This document shows, one piece after another, positions 31,987-42,423 of a stretch of DNA of 64,000 nt (its first letter is position 1; each line of letters opens with the position of its first letter). The stretch lies in contig CAMAUZ010000006.1 of the NCBI GenBank assembly GCA_945861535.1, forward strand, positions 62,001-126,000, in the 5' to 3' direction. The notes beneath the pieces were generated by a model. The model searched no databases. It was not told where the DNA came from and worked only from the letters and a program-made list of their open reading frames with translations. A program made the position numbers and the translations under genes. This DNA comes from Akkermansia muciniphila. Its GTDB lineage: Bacteria > Verrucomicrobiota > Verrucomicrobiia > Limisphaerales > BJHT01.

Positions 31987-33876
31987 ATGCTAGCTCAATT
32001 CAGCCATAAAATTCGGCTTTTCGCCGGGTTGGTTGCATTGGCCGGGTGTGTTTCCGCCGCTGCGCAGACGACCTTTCCCCCGCTGGCCGGCGAGTCCCCC
32101 CTGAGTGGTCCGCTGCCCGGTGATCAGGTGTTTCCGTCCGTCGCCGTGGGCACCGCGGGCGGCTATGTCGTCTGGCAGGACAATGTGACCGATGGCGATG
32201 GCTGGGGCATCAGTGCGCTGCGGTTGAACAACAATCTCTCCGGTTCGCAGGCCCCCTTTCGCGTCAATCAGGCCGGTGCCGGAAATCAGGAGAATCCCCG
32301 TGTCGGACTGTTGCCCGCAGGTGGTGCGGTCGTGGTCTGGCAGGGCGGGGCGCTTGGCGCCCAACGGATTTTCGCCCGCTTCCTTGCGGCCGACGGAACC
32401 TTCGCCACCGGTGATATCTTGGTGAACACTTATCTCAGCGGCGAACAGATTAATCCCAATCTGGCGGTGCTGACGGATGGCAGCGTGGTCGTAGTCTGGG
32501 CCAGCGCGGGACAAGACGGCAGTCTGCAAGGTGTCTATGGGCAACGCCTGTCCGCGACGGGTGCCAAGTTGGGGACGGAATTTCCCATCAACCAGACTAC
32601 CCTGCTAAACCAACGAACTCCGAGTGTGGCCGCGCTCACCGATGGCGGGTTTGTGGTGGTGTGGATTTCCGAAACGCGACTGGGTCTGGATGCCAACAGT
32701 GTCGATGCCTTTGCGATCGATGTGATGGCCCGGCTCTACAACGCCACGGGCACGGCGACCGGCAATGAATTCAAGCTTAACTCTTCGGCCAATGCGTGTG
32801 CCAATCCGGCGGTTTCCCCCGGTGTGACCGGCGGGTTCACGGCGGTGTGGAGTCAGCGCGACGCGGGTAATGTCGCGACTGGCTGGGATATTTTCACCCG
32901 CTCGTTTACTGCGGCCGGCACGGCCGGTGCGACCGAGGTGCGGGTGAATTCTCATACCTATGGCGATCAGTTTTCTCCCCGGATACAAAGTGTCGGCACG
33001 GATAGGATGGTGGTATGGACCAGCCTGGCGCAGGATGGCTCGCGGGAGGGAATCTATGCCCGGCTGCTGGGCGCGGCGGGACAGCTCGCGGGCACGGAAT
33101 TTCGGGTGAATACCACTACCGTAGGCCAGCAAATGCACCCGGCCATCGGTTCGGACGGGTTAGGTCGCTTCCTAGTCGTCTGGACGAGTTATGCCGCGGA
33201 TTCGCGCTTTGATCTGTTCGCCCAACGCTATGCCATTTCAGTAGCATTGCCCCAGTTGCCCGCTCCGATGGTGACAGCCCTTAGTCAGTCCAGAATCGCC
33301 GTCTCTTGGCCGGAGTTGGCGGGCTATGACTTGTCATCGTATGGAGTTTATGTCGATGGCAGTGCTACTCCCACGCTGGTGACTAGTAATTATCATGTGA
33401 TCAGCGGACTGGGTGCGGGAACGACTCACACGGTGCGATTGGATTATGTGCTGCGCGATGGGCGGCGTCCGGCCCCGTCGGCCGTGGCGACGGTGACAAC
33501 GTGGGGCGAAGACGCCAATTTCGATGGCTTGCCCGATGACTGGGAGGCGCGTTACTGGGGCAACGATCCTACCCAATGGCCCGCAGCCAATGAGGATAGC
33601 GACGGCGATGGCGTCAGCAACTTGCGGGAATTTCTCGCGGGCACGGATCCGACCGACGGCCGGAGCGCCCTGCGCACGCGTTTGGCGGACAACGGCCAGG
33701 GTTGGCGGGTGCATTGGGATGCCCAACCGGGTTTCGTATATATGCTCCAGGCCTCCACCGACCTGGCGACTTGGACGAATGTAGGGATCGCCCGTTTCGC
33801 CGCGGGCACCAACGACTCGGTTCTGGTCACTCCCGCCGCAGGGCGGTCCTTTTATCGGATTGTGCGGGTGCGATGA
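31987..33876 (+). CDS. Secreted repeat protein with FN3-like and calcium-binding-like parts
   Basis: 629 aa from ATG 31987. Signal peptide KIRLFAGLVALAGCVSAAAQ. Residues 30-415 hold six or seven repeats of about 55 residues with the pattern (G-G-(F/Y)-V-V-V-W...DGS...G-x-(Y/F)-x-(Q/A)-R...(F/V)-x-(V/I)-N), for example DGSVVVVWASAGQDGS, GGFVVVWISET and DRMVVWTSLAQDGSREGIYA; these look like propeller blades. Then comes a fibronectin type III-like stretch (about 420-510), a thrombospondin type 3-like loop SDGDGVSNLREFLAGTDPTD and the tail VYMLQASTDLATWTNVG...SFYRIVRVR. The tail recurs in two proteins encoded downstream. It overlaps the next gene by ATGA. Confidence 0.8.
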   Translation: MLAQFSHKIRLFAGLVALAGCVSAAAQTTFPPLAGESPLSGPLPGDQVFPSVAVGTAGGYVVWQDNVTDGDGWGISALRLNNNLSGSQAPFRVNQAGAGNQENPRVGLLPAGGAVVVWQGGALGAQRIFARFLAADGTFATGDILVNTYLSGEQINPNLAVLTDGSVVVVWASAGQDGSLQGVYGQRLSATGAKLGTEFPINQTTLLNQRTPSVAALTDGGFVVVWISETRLGLDANSVDAFAIDVMARLYNATGTATGNEFKLNSSANACANPAVSPGVTGGFTAVWSQRDAGNVATGWDIFTRSFTAAGTAGATEVRVNSHTYGDQFSPRIQSVGTDRMVVWTSLAQDGSREGIYARLLGAAGQLAGTEFRVNTTTVGQQMHPAIGSDGLGRFLVVWTSYAADSRFDLFAQRYAISVALPQLPAPMVTALSQSRIAVSWPELAGYDLSSYGVYVDGSATPTLVTSNYHVISGLGAGTTHTVRLDYVLRDGRRPAPSAVATVTTWGEDANFDGLPDDWEARYWGNDPTQWPAANEDSDGDGVSNLREFLAGTDPTDGRSALRTRLADNGQGWRVHWDAQPGFVYMLQASTDLATWTNVGIARFAAGTNDSVLVTPAAGRSFYRIVRVR

Positions 33877-35312
33877 CACGTATGCGCCAACTCATTTTCA
33901 ACCTGATCGCGGTGGTGCTGTTGGCGGGATCGGCCTCGCCCGCGCGCGCCTTTTCGATGCTGGGGCCGTTTGCCCCGTGGCAGACCACGGCCCTGGGCTA
34001 CAGCCTGTTGGCGACGGACCCTGGCGGGCCGATGGACATCGCGGAGGACTATCGCCTGACTCTCCCGTTCATCACCTATGGCTTCGATGAATCGTTCATC
34101 ACCTTTTTCGGAACGGAGGGAATGGCGGCGGTCGATGCCGCGTTTGCGGTCCTGAATAATCTCCCGGCGGCGTCCCAGATTAATTTGGCCAATTATCCGC
34201 CCGGCAATGCCGCCTTGCTGAATTTTCAGGCGCAGGCGCTGGGCGTCCGCGACGTTAAATCGACCGTGTTGAGTCTTCTGGTCGAGCAGATGGGCTTGGC
34301 CAATCCGGTCCGTTACACTTGGACGCTGCGGGATTTGCAGCCCAACGCCAGTAACACCGCGACCAATTACTGGGTGGTCCGCCGGAATTTCGATCCCGTC
34401 TCCAAGTTCTATTCCAGCTTTGTCAACGGCACTCTCTATACCTATCGCATTCGTAACTTCACCACACCGCTGGCCTATACGGACGCGGTCGAGCAGACCA
34501 GTGATCCGGCGCAGGAGAACGACCGGCATCTGCCCGTGGCGGGATCCGTGCCGGCGCCCGGGCAGTTTTTCACGGGACTAACTCAAGACGATGTTGGCGG
34601 TCTGAAATTTCTGCTCAGTTCCACCCGTTCTCATGTCGAGACCCTCAGTTCGAGTGTCTCCAACTTTGTGACCTACTCCTCCCCGTGGACCCCGTTTGGT
34701 GTCACCAACGCCGGTGGTACCAACGCCATCTTGATCACTCAGGGAGTGCGCGGCGGGGTGGAGAAAATCACGTTTCAGAAGCTGCAATTTGATTCCCTGC
34801 TGGGATTGCCGGGTGGGGTGACCAATGTCTGGACGGACCGGGTGCGGAGCCTGACGAACACCTTCTTTACGAATCAGATTGTGCAGCGGATCTCGACCAA
34901 TGTGGACATCCTGTTTGCGGCGGAGGATCTCGGATTGGACCCGCTCACCTTCACTCCACTTACCGTGACGCGGACGCCGATGTCCTTTGTCAACAATGCC
35001 GCATTGAACCAAACCCCGCCCGCCACCTTGCTGAATGGCCCCGGGGAAATTCAGGTGGCGCCCGGCGGTGCTGGCGGTGGGGGCGGCGGTGGTGGTGGGG
35101 GCGGCGGCGGCGGCGGGGCCGTGCTGATCAGTTTCAACCGCATCGGCGAATTCATCGTGAATTCGAATTTCCTAAATCCCTTCTTGGATGAGGCGAATGC
35201 CAGCCGGTCGTTTGTGTGGGGATCCTTCGATGGGACGGCCCGACCACCGACGCTCTATCCCAACTCGCTTTCGCTACAGCTTTTGGAGCAGCAGATCGGC
35301 TTGCGGCGATAG
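33873..35312 (+). CDS. Secreted protein of unknown function
   Basis: 479 aa. The start at 33873 overlaps the previous stop (ATGA). Signal peptide QLIFNLIAVVLLAGSASPAR. The mature part is rich in N, T, S and aromatic residues, with segments such as RYTWTLRDLQPNASNTATNY, SKFYSSFVNGTLYTYRIRNF and GQFFTGLTQDDVGGLKFLLS. A run of about 16 glycines near the C-terminus (about 400-415) separates a final 65-residue part. No known catalytic motif was recognised. Its coupling to the genes on both sides suggests a joint role at the surface. Confidence 0.75.
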   Translation: MTRMRQLIFNLIAVVLLAGSASPARAFSMLGPFAPWQTTALGYSLLATDPGGPMDIAEDYRLTLPFITYGFDESFITFFGTEGMAAVDAAFAVLNNLPAASQINLANYPPGNAALLNFQAQALGVRDVKSTVLSLLVEQMGLANPVRYTWTLRDLQPNASNTATNYWVVRRNFDPVSKFYSSFVNGTLYTYRIRNFTTPLAYTDAVEQTSDPAQENDRHLPVAGSVPAPGQFFTGLTQDDVGGLKFLLSSTRSHVETLSSSVSNFVTYSSPWTPFGVTNAGGTNAILITQGVRGGVEKITFQKLQFDSLLGLPGGVTNVWTDRVRSLTNTFFTNQIVQRISTNVDILFAAEDLGLDPLTFTPLTVTRTPMSFVNNAALNQTPPATLLNGPGEIQVAPGGAGGGGGGGGGGGGGGGAVLISFNRIGEFIVNSNFLNPFLDEANASRSFVWGSFDGTARPPTLYPNSLSLQLLEQQIGLRR

Positions 35313-35325
35313 CGTCACCCACTTC

Positions 35326-38265
35326 ATGCGCACTGGTGCTCTCACTTTCCTCCGGTTTCGTCGTCTGGTCTGGCTGGCCGGGTTGGCGCTTGCGGCGTTC
35401 ACGACCGTGGGCCAGCCGGTGGCCGTCTATCGCAATGACGGGAATGTCTTCAACCCGCAGATCAACGCCACCTCGGTGATCAATGCGGGCCGGATCGAGA
35501 CCTTCACCGGCTCGGCCTTGTTTCAACCGCTGGACATGGTGAACTTCGCCAATCTCTTCGGTGCCGTGATTGTGGCCAATCCCGGCTTGCGTTTTGATTT
35601 CCTTAGTTCGGTAAACGGACTGCATTCGCCGTCGGCGAGTTTTGTGAACCGCGGGATGATTTCCATGAGCGGCGACCCGTTGGCCAGCGTGGGTCTTCAG
35701 ACCAACAGCGCGGGAACGGCGTTTGCGAACAGCGGCGGACGAATGCTGGTGACGGCGAACAGTGTCGATGTGAACTCTGGCACCTTGGTGGCCGGGGCAG
35801 AGGGGTTGGTGCGGTTGGTTGGAGCGAGGATCGATATCGGGTTTTCGCGAATCCAGGTGGGCGGGTTGGACAATCTCTATTTTCCCGGGCTGGTTGGTCG
35901 GACTAATTTCCTCAACCCGACCTTCGTGCGCGACACCTATTGGGCTGCGGGGACCAATCAGGCCATGAACACCAACTTCGGCACGGCGCTGCCATTGTCG
36001 CTCGCCTCCGGCCAGCCGTTCGGCGTGGTGCCGCTGATTTCGTCACCTCGCCATCAGGTCGAGCCGCGCTCACCGGGTTTTGCCACGGTGCCGGAAATTA
36101 CGAACACGCCCTTTCAGCCGTTTGTCTATATCGACCAGACGAATCCCACCAACCATGTGGTGCAGGTGGTGTTTCTGGCCACCAACCCCTCGGACACCAA
36201 TATGATCGCGTCCGTGCAGTTCGCGCCGCGCATATCCGGGACCGTGCCGGTGGTCTCCTTGGCGAGCCGTAGCTTCAGTTTCTCGGGTACCCAGTTTGTC
36301 ACCAACACTCTCTATTTTACTGACACATCCTTGTTCCTGACCAACAACACGCTGGTGCAGAATTTTGCGGATAATTCCTTCCGTCCGCTGACCTATGAGC
36401 TGGCCCGGACCAATCCGGTGGGTTTGCTGCCACTCTCCCCGCCCAATGCGCCATATAGCAGCGTCATTTTCTATCAGCCGGGATACTCGAATATTTTCGT
36501 CACCAACAGCTACTCTGCCTATCGCGCCGAGATCGGTGTGAATCCCTTTGCCACCAACTTCTCGAGCTTCAACCCCGGACTTTCCGATCCCACCAATTCG
36601 GGCGGCCGGGTCGAACTTATCGGCGACGCTTTGAATCTGGGGGGGGCGGCCATCCGCGCCGAGACCTCGATCACGATCAAGACCTCCAATCTGGAGCATC
36701 TCACCAACGGACTGCCGCCGCCGATTTTGGATGCACCCATCATTAACTACGACCTCGTGGACTCCAGTGCGTCCCTGGCGCTGACGAACATCATCCCGGC
36801 GTCGGTGTCACGGATCAACGGCCGACTCTCCGCCTGGTCTGGTACGTGGCGGAATCGCGACGGAAATACCAACGCGCCGGTGGATCTGACCTATCATGTA
36901 TTGATTCTCGACGCCTCCCAATTGCTCTCCTCTCAGGCGGTGGTCAGCCCCTCCCTGACGATTAGCAATGCTAACATACAGTTGGAATCCACGTTGAATG
37001 CGGGCCGGACCTTCACCTTGAATGCGTCGGCGGTAACCTTCAATTCCTCCAACCGGCTGGTGCTCTCCTCAAACTTTTTTCCAGTGTTGGGCCAAACCAA
37101 TTTCCCCAGTCTCACTGCCTTCACCAACGCGGGCTACATCTTTGTGCCGGGTGAAGCCCGGTTTGGCAGTGACCGCACGCTGCCGTTGGCGTCGGTGGTG
37201 AACCGCGGCAGCAATGCCTCCATCAGCGCCGTGGCGCAATTCATCCGGGCCGACAGTTTTGAGAACGGCGGCCTCATCGAGGCCCGGACGGGGCCGATCA
37301 GTGTGCAGGCTGCCTCCGCAAAAATGGACAATGGCAGCCTGAGCGCGGGCAGTGACATCATCTTGGGCGGGGGCAATCTCAAGGTGCGTGGACATGATTT
37401 CCGTGCGGCGGGGCGGCTGATTCTCAATGTCACCACTTCCTTGACCGATCTGACTGATCCGGCTGATCCGCGGACCGATGCCTCCAACACCTGGCGGTGC
37501 GCCTTCGGATTCCGCATGGATGCCCGACCCGCATCGGGCAACCTGCTGGGAACCACGATCACGACCGCCATCCCGCCGTTCTCTGAGGTGCCCCATATCT
37601 GGGGCGCGGCGGATCGGGGGGCGTCCCGGGCGGGTTATTCCAACAATCTGGCTATCGGGCGATTGGTCATCAACGGAGACAGCACCAGCCGTGCAGTTTT
37701 CTCGGGTCTTACTCCGGGCAGCGCCTTATACGTCGATTATCTGGAATTGACCGGTGCCGGAGTGAACCTTTCCCTGCTGACCAATGTGCTGGCGATCAAT
37801 CCGGGCATGACGCTCTATTTCGCTGGCGCCAGCGTTCCGGTGGACAAGCTGGACGGACAGTTTGGCGGGCGGCTGCGCTGGGTGCGGGATTACGCCGGGG
37901 CGAACTCTTCGGCGGACACGCTGCTTCCCAGCGGTCAGAGCGTGAAGGTCAACGCGGCGCTGCTCGGGAGTTCGCTGGTGGATTCGGATGCGGATGGTAT
38001 ACCGAACCAGTTTGATTTCAGTCCGTTTGATGGCGTGCTTTTGTACCCGACCTATACCGATCTGCCGGTGCGTTCGGTGCTGATCACCTGGGAGTCGGCG
38101 GCACAGACTGTCTATCGCGTCGAGACCAACTCGTTTGCGCCGTCGCAGTGGGGATTGCTGCGGCACTACACCAACGCCACCCCGTTTAATTCCTTGGTGA
38201 CAATTCAAGATCCGATGCCGACGAATGGTTCCCCGCGTTTCTATCGGGTACTCTACACTCCCTAG
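35326..38265 (+). CDS. Large secreted adhesin-like protein
   Basis: 979 aa from ATG 35326, 13 bp after the previous gene. Signal peptide RLVWLAGLALAAFTTVGQP. The body shows repeated short beta segments like those of parallel beta-helix/haemagglutinin-type proteins: GGRMLVTANSVDVNSGTLVA, GGRVELIGDALNLGGAAIRA, NGSLSAGSDIILGGGNLKVR and RAAGRLILNVTTSLTDL. The C-terminal part has DSDADGIPNQFDFSPFDG (a calcium-binding-like loop) and ends RFYRVLYTP. It is probably surface-exposed and structural or adhesive. No enzyme motif recognised. Confidence 0.78.
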   Translation: MRTGALTFLRFRRLVWLAGLALAAFTTVGQPVAVYRNDGNVFNPQINATSVINAGRIETFTGSALFQPLDMVNFANLFGAVIVANPGLRFDFLSSVNGLHSPSASFVNRGMISMSGDPLASVGLQTNSAGTAFANSGGRMLVTANSVDVNSGTLVAGAEGLVRLVGARIDIGFSRIQVGGLDNLYFPGLVGRTNFLNPTFVRDTYWAAGTNQAMNTNFGTALPLSLASGQPFGVVPLISSPRHQVEPRSPGFATVPEITNTPFQPFVYIDQTNPTNHVVQVVFLATNPSDTNMIASVQFAPRISGTVPVVSLASRSFSFSGTQFVTNTLYFTDTSLFLTNNTLVQNFADNSFRPLTYELARTNPVGLLPLSPPNAPYSSVIFYQPGYSNIFVTNSYSAYRAEIGVNPFATNFSSFNPGLSDPTNSGGRVELIGDALNLGGAAIRAETSITIKTSNLEHLTNGLPPPILDAPIINYDLVDSSASLALTNIIPASVSRINGRLSAWSGTWRNRDGNTNAPVDLTYHVLILDASQLLSSQAVVSPSLTISNANIQLESTLNAGRTFTLNASAVTFNSSNRLVLSSNFFPVLGQTNFPSLTAFTNAGYIFVPGEARFGSDRTLPLASVVNRGSNASISAVAQFIRADSFENGGLIEARTGPISVQAASAKMDNGSLSAGSDIILGGGNLKVRGHDFRAAGRLILNVTTSLTDLTDPADPRTDASNTWRCAFGFRMDARPASGNLLGTTITTAIPPFSEVPHIWGAADRGASRAGYSNNLAIGRLVINGDSTSRAVFSGLTPGSALYVDYLELTGAGVNLSLLTNVLAINPGMTLYFAGASVPVDKLDGQFGGRLRWVRDYAGANSSADTLLPSGQSVKVNAALLGSSLVDSDADGIPNQFDFSPFDGVLLYPTYTDLPVRSVLITWESAAQTVYRVETNSFAPSQWGLLRHYTNATPFNSLVTIQDPMPTNGSPRFYRVLYTP

Positions 38266-38319
38266 CGGGTGGCGGGAGCTGGTGTGCGGTAATTGGTTTT
38301 GGCGGTCGATACTCGGGCT

Positions 38320-41300
38320 ATGCCTGGCTCAAATGACATGATGAGATCACGAAGTCCGCGTGGGTACGCCGGAGCGCTGCGGCGTCTGGCTGTGCTCGGT
38401 GCGCTCCTGCTGGGCATGGTGATGCCGATGGCGGCGGTGTCCGGAGAGGTCGCCCCGACCGCGGCCCGTGCGGTGGTCAACTTCTCGGCCCTGGCGGGTG
38501 GTCCCATCGCTGCCAGCACCACCAGAGGAGCGGTTGCTGCGGGTTCTGGGGTGCGAAACCGCGTGGCGGCCTCGCCGTTGCCTGTGGATTCATTTCGCGG
38601 CTTGGTGGATAATCTAAATTCCATCCCGCCGGATACGCACGGCGCGGTGGGCACCAATTACCTGATGGCGGTTGGGAATGGGTCGGTGCAAATCCAGACA
38701 CGTTCGGGCGCTGTGGTGAGTTTGGTGGACTTGGGCGCCTTTTGGCAGAGTGTTTTCACCAACAATGTCACGGACGTTTTCGATCCCAAAATCCTCTATG
38801 ACGAGACCCGGGACCGGTTCGTGTTCACGGCCTGCTACGGGGCGTTGGACACCAACTCCTCCGTCCTGATCGGCGTGACCGCAACGGGCGATCCGACGGG
38901 CAACTGGTTTCTCTACCGGGTTCCGGGCGATCTCACCGGAGCGACTTGGGCCGACTACCCGAGCATTGGCTTCAACGCCAACTGGGTGGTGGTGACCATG
39001 AACATGTTCGACATCGTGAACGGCCCGTTCGTCCGGTCGCATGTTTACATCTTTGACAAGGCCAACCTCTATGCGGGCGGCGCATCGGCCAACCACACCC
39101 TGTTCGCCAGTCCGGATCCGCAGGCCTTCACGCTGTCCCCGGTGGTGAACCATGATAATACGAGGGAAATGTATCTGATTGAGAATCTCGGCGGCCAGGG
39201 ACCGGGCAACAGCGGCGCCTTGCGTTTGTATGCCATCACCGGCCCGGTGGGAGCGGAGACGGTGAATCTGCGCGGGCCAATTGTGGTTCCCCAAGGATGG
39301 AGCGACCGTCCGATCGTGGGCAATGCGGATTTCGCTCCGCAACTCGGATCGGCGGTCCGCATCATGAACAACGATTCGCGCATGCAGAACGCGGTCTTGC
39401 GGAATGGCTCGTTGTGGTGCGCGCAAAACATCTTCCTGCCCGCCGGCGGCGGCGGCGGGACGCGGACGGCGGTGCAGTGGTTTCAGATCAATCCGCGGGG
39501 CGGTGCCATTGTGCAGCGCGGACGGATCGATGATCCGTTGGGGCAGCGGTTCCACGCCTTTCCGAGCATTGGCGTCAACCGCATTAATGACGTGTTGGTG
39601 GGCTACTCGACCTTCAGCACCAATCAGTTTGCCAGTGCCAGTTATTCTTTCCGGTTGGCAACCGATCCGCAAAACACCCTGCAATCAGAAACGCTGTTGA
39701 AGCCCGGCGAGGGTCCGTATTTCAAAACCTATGGCCGGGGCCGAAATCGGTGGGGCGATTACAGCATGACCGTGCCGGACCCGCTTAACGGTTTGGATAT
39801 GTGGACCATTCAGGAATACGCCGCCGCTCCGTTTGGCGACCCGAACATTGACGGCAACGGGCGTTGGAGCACGTGGTGGGGAAAGGTGTCGGGACCGACT
39901 GCGGCGGACGGGGTGCTGGAACTGACGGTCACCCCGCCCTCGGGGTCGTTGTTGCAGGGTGGCACCCAGATCGCCATCTCGGTGACGGTCACCGATTCGG
40001 GGGCGATCACCAACGCACTGGTGCGCGGCTCTTTCGGCGTGCTGACCAACGTGGTCTTTCCGAACGATGGGCTGGTGCCCGACCGGGCGGCGGGCGACAA
40101 CATCTACACGCTAAATGTCACGGTTCCCAATCTGGTGAGCAACGCGCTTGACCTGACCCTGCAGGTCAGTGCCCCGGGCAAGGCGGACGCCGCTCTTACC
40201 GTCACTTATCTGGTACAGTCTCCCCCGCCCAACGATAATTTCGATCAGGGCAGCCGGATTCCGGATGGGGGCGGGATGGTGACCGGGCACAACACCTTTG
40301 CCACCCACGAAGCTCCGGGCGAACCCCTCCATGTGGGAGTCACTGATGCGACTAATTCTGTATGGTGGTATTGGTCCCCGACCAACAATGGCACCGTTCT
40401 CGTGGATACTCTCGGCACGGCGTTCAATAATGTGGTCGCGGTCTATTTCGGCAGCAATGTCTCGAATCTGGTGCAATTGGCGGCTTCCGATGACACGCCG
40501 ACGGTCAATGGCGTGCGCCGGCAGCCTTTTCTCTACTTCTCCGCCACCAATGGATCGACCTATCGCATCGCGGTCGCGGGCGCGTCGCCCGCAGATTTCG
40601 GGGCTATCACGCTGCGGGTCCGACCCGACGAAGTTCCGGACACCAATGCCCCGGTGGTGGCGGTCACCAGCCCCCTGAGTGGATTGGTAACGACCAATGG
40701 TTTTCTAACTCTGACCGGGACGGCGTTTGACCCGGTGGATGTCAATGGCGAAAGCAGCGGAGTGGCGGCGGTCTTGGTGAGCTTAAATCGCACCGCGCCG
40801 GTCACCGCCTTTGGCACCACCAATTGGACCAACTCCGTGGTGTTAAACCGGGGCACCAACGTGATCCGCGTGGTGGTGGTGGACCATGCGCAGAACAGTT
40901 CGCGGCCGGTGATCATTTCCGTCAATTACCTTGTCCTCGAGGCGCCGCACGATCTGTTCGTCAATGCGCGGGTGCTGACCAATTCGGTAGGAACGAAATC
41001 GGTGGCGACGGTCAATGCCACCGCCACCAAGGAAGTGGGCGAGCCGGATCACGCCGGGAAAGTGGGTGGCAAATCGGTGTGGTTCTCCTTCCTGTCGGCC
41101 ACTGATGGGGTGTTGGACCTCGACACGCGGGCACCGCTGGGCGTCCCGCAGTTGGACACCTTGCTCGCCATCTACACGGGTGATCGCGTCTTCCGCGCAA
41201 GCCTCGTTTCGAGCAATGACAACGCCGTTCCGGGTGTCACCTACAGTCAGATCAGCCAGCCAATCCGCTCCAATGTGACCTATCATATTGCGGTGGATGG

Positions 41301-42225
41301 CTTGGATGGCGCGACGGGTCTGGTGGGGTTGAATTACAGCTTTACCGCTGCCCCGGTGGTCGCGGTGACGGTCGTGGGTCTGACCAACGGGCTGATCACT
41401 CCCCTGGCGAATCTCTATCGGGCGAACAGTCAAACGCAGTTTTTGGCGCTGCCCAATGCCGGCTACGATTTCGTGATGTGGCAGGGGTCAATTGATTCAC
41501 TCGAAAACCCCCTGCACCTGACGCTCGCCAGCAATGTCGTTCTAAGTCCGATTTTTCTCCCCCATGATTTCAGCGACAGCTTCGAGTCGGGCAACCTCAC
41601 CCGCCTTCCGTGGACAAATTCTGGCGCCGCCCCGTGGACCGTGCATCGGGCTGACCCCAACGACCTGGCCAACGTCGGCCGAACCTTTGTGGCACGCTCG
41701 GGCGTCATCGGGAACGGGGCCGTCAGTTCGCTGATACTCAGCACGGCTTTTCGCGCGGGACCGGCGACTTTCGACTATCGGGTAAGTTCCGAGGCATTGA
41801 GCGACTTCTTTGTTTTTCTGATTGATGGCGTGGTGCAGACCAACTTTTCCGGCGAGACCGGTTGGCAGCGTTTCACCTTCGCCCTGACCGCCGGGCAGCA
41901 CGATCTCGAGTGGCGCTATGGTAAAGATGCTAGCTTCGCCAGCAACCTGGACGCCGTGTTTCTGGACAATGTGGATCTGCCGGTGGTGATTCCGAAGACC
42001 CTGTCCACGCCGGCGCTACTGAGCCGTCTTGACGTCACGACGGGCAATTCGCAGTTACGGATTCGGGGACAGACGAATCAGGTTTATATCATCCAGGCGT
42101 CCACGGACCTTTTCAATTGGCAGCCTCTTGCAACCAATATCGCCGTGCATGGCTTTATTTTCTTCCAGGATCCCGAGGGAGCAGCCAACTACAACGTCCG
42201 TTACTATCGCGCGCTGGTACCGTAA
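38320..42225 (+). CDS. Very large secreted multidomain protein with PPC-like and InlB-B-repeat-like parts
   Basis: 1301 aa if started at ATG 38320; ATGs at 38338 and 38341 are alternatives and keep the signal-like segment LAVLGALLLGMVMPMAAVSG. The first half (about 90-520) is a large unrecognised domain with DFAPQLGSAVRIMNNDSR-like strings. Two prepeptidase C-terminal-like domains follow: PPNDNFDQGSRIPDGGG...SVWWYWSPTNNG and APHDLFVNARVLTN...SVWFSFLSATDG. Then there is a divergent InlB B-repeat-like part (GYDFVMWQGSIDSLENPLHL), a jelly-roll-like stretch, and the tail VYIIQASTDLFNWQPLATN...YYRALVP. It is the end of a run of four secreted-protein genes. Confidence 0.8.
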   Translation: MPGSNDMMRSRSPRGYAGALRRLAVLGALLLGMVMPMAAVSGEVAPTAARAVVNFSALAGGPIAASTTRGAVAAGSGVRNRVAASPLPVDSFRGLVDNLNSIPPDTHGAVGTNYLMAVGNGSVQIQTRSGAVVSLVDLGAFWQSVFTNNVTDVFDPKILYDETRDRFVFTACYGALDTNSSVLIGVTATGDPTGNWFLYRVPGDLTGATWADYPSIGFNANWVVVTMNMFDIVNGPFVRSHVYIFDKANLYAGGASANHTLFASPDPQAFTLSPVVNHDNTREMYLIENLGGQGPGNSGALRLYAITGPVGAETVNLRGPIVVPQGWSDRPIVGNADFAPQLGSAVRIMNNDSRMQNAVLRNGSLWCAQNIFLPAGGGGGTRTAVQWFQINPRGGAIVQRGRIDDPLGQRFHAFPSIGVNRINDVLVGYSTFSTNQFASASYSFRLATDPQNTLQSETLLKPGEGPYFKTYGRGRNRWGDYSMTVPDPLNGLDMWTIQEYAAAPFGDPNIDGNGRWSTWWGKVSGPTAADGVLELTVTPPSGSLLQGGTQIAISVTVTDSGAITNALVRGSFGVLTNVVFPNDGLVPDRAAGDNIYTLNVTVPNLVSNALDLTLQVSAPGKADAALTVTYLVQSPPPNDNFDQGSRIPDGGGMVTGHNTFATHEAPGEPLHVGVTDATNSVWWYWSPTNNGTVLVDTLGTAFNNVVAVYFGSNVSNLVQLAASDDTPTVNGVRRQPFLYFSATNGSTYRIAVAGASPADFGAITLRVRPDEVPDTNAPVVAVTSPLSGLVTTNGFLTLTGTAFDPVDVNGESSGVAAVLVSLNRTAPVTAFGTTNWTNSVVLNRGTNVIRVVVVDHAQNSSRPVIISVNYLVLEAPHDLFVNARVLTNSVGTKSVATVNATATKEVGEPDHAGKVGGKSVWFSFLSATDGVLDLDTRAPLGVPQLDTLLAIYTGDRVFRASLVSSNDNAVPGVTYSQISQPIRSNVTYHIAVDGLDGATGLVGLNYSFTAAPVVAVTVVGLTNGLITPLANLYRANSQTQFLALPNAGYDFVMWQGSIDSLENPLHLTLASNVVLSPIFLPHDFSDSFESGNLTRLPWTNSGAAPWTVHRADPNDLANVGRTFVARSGVIGNGAVSSLILSTAFRAGPATFDYRVSSEALSDFFVFLIDGVVQTNFSGETGWQRFTFALTAGQHDLEWRYGKDASFASNLDAVFLDNVDLPVVIPKTLSTPALLSRLDVTTGNSQLRIRGQTNQVYIIQASTDLFNWQPLATNIAVHGFIFFQDPEGAANYNVRYYRALVP

Positions 42226-42423
42226 GCCTCGGAGTGGCCCGTGGGCGCGAGAATGCATCTGGCGTGGACCTGGCGGAAGAGTCGAAAGGTGCATCTCCGA
42301 AGGTTGCAGCCGAGTGCCAATGAGATGGGGGAATTGGCTGCAAGTAACTGAGATGCCCCACGGAGTCGATGCGAGTTCAAACCCGCGCTTGACGCTGCAA
42401 AGTGACCACCCCACCGTGCCGAC

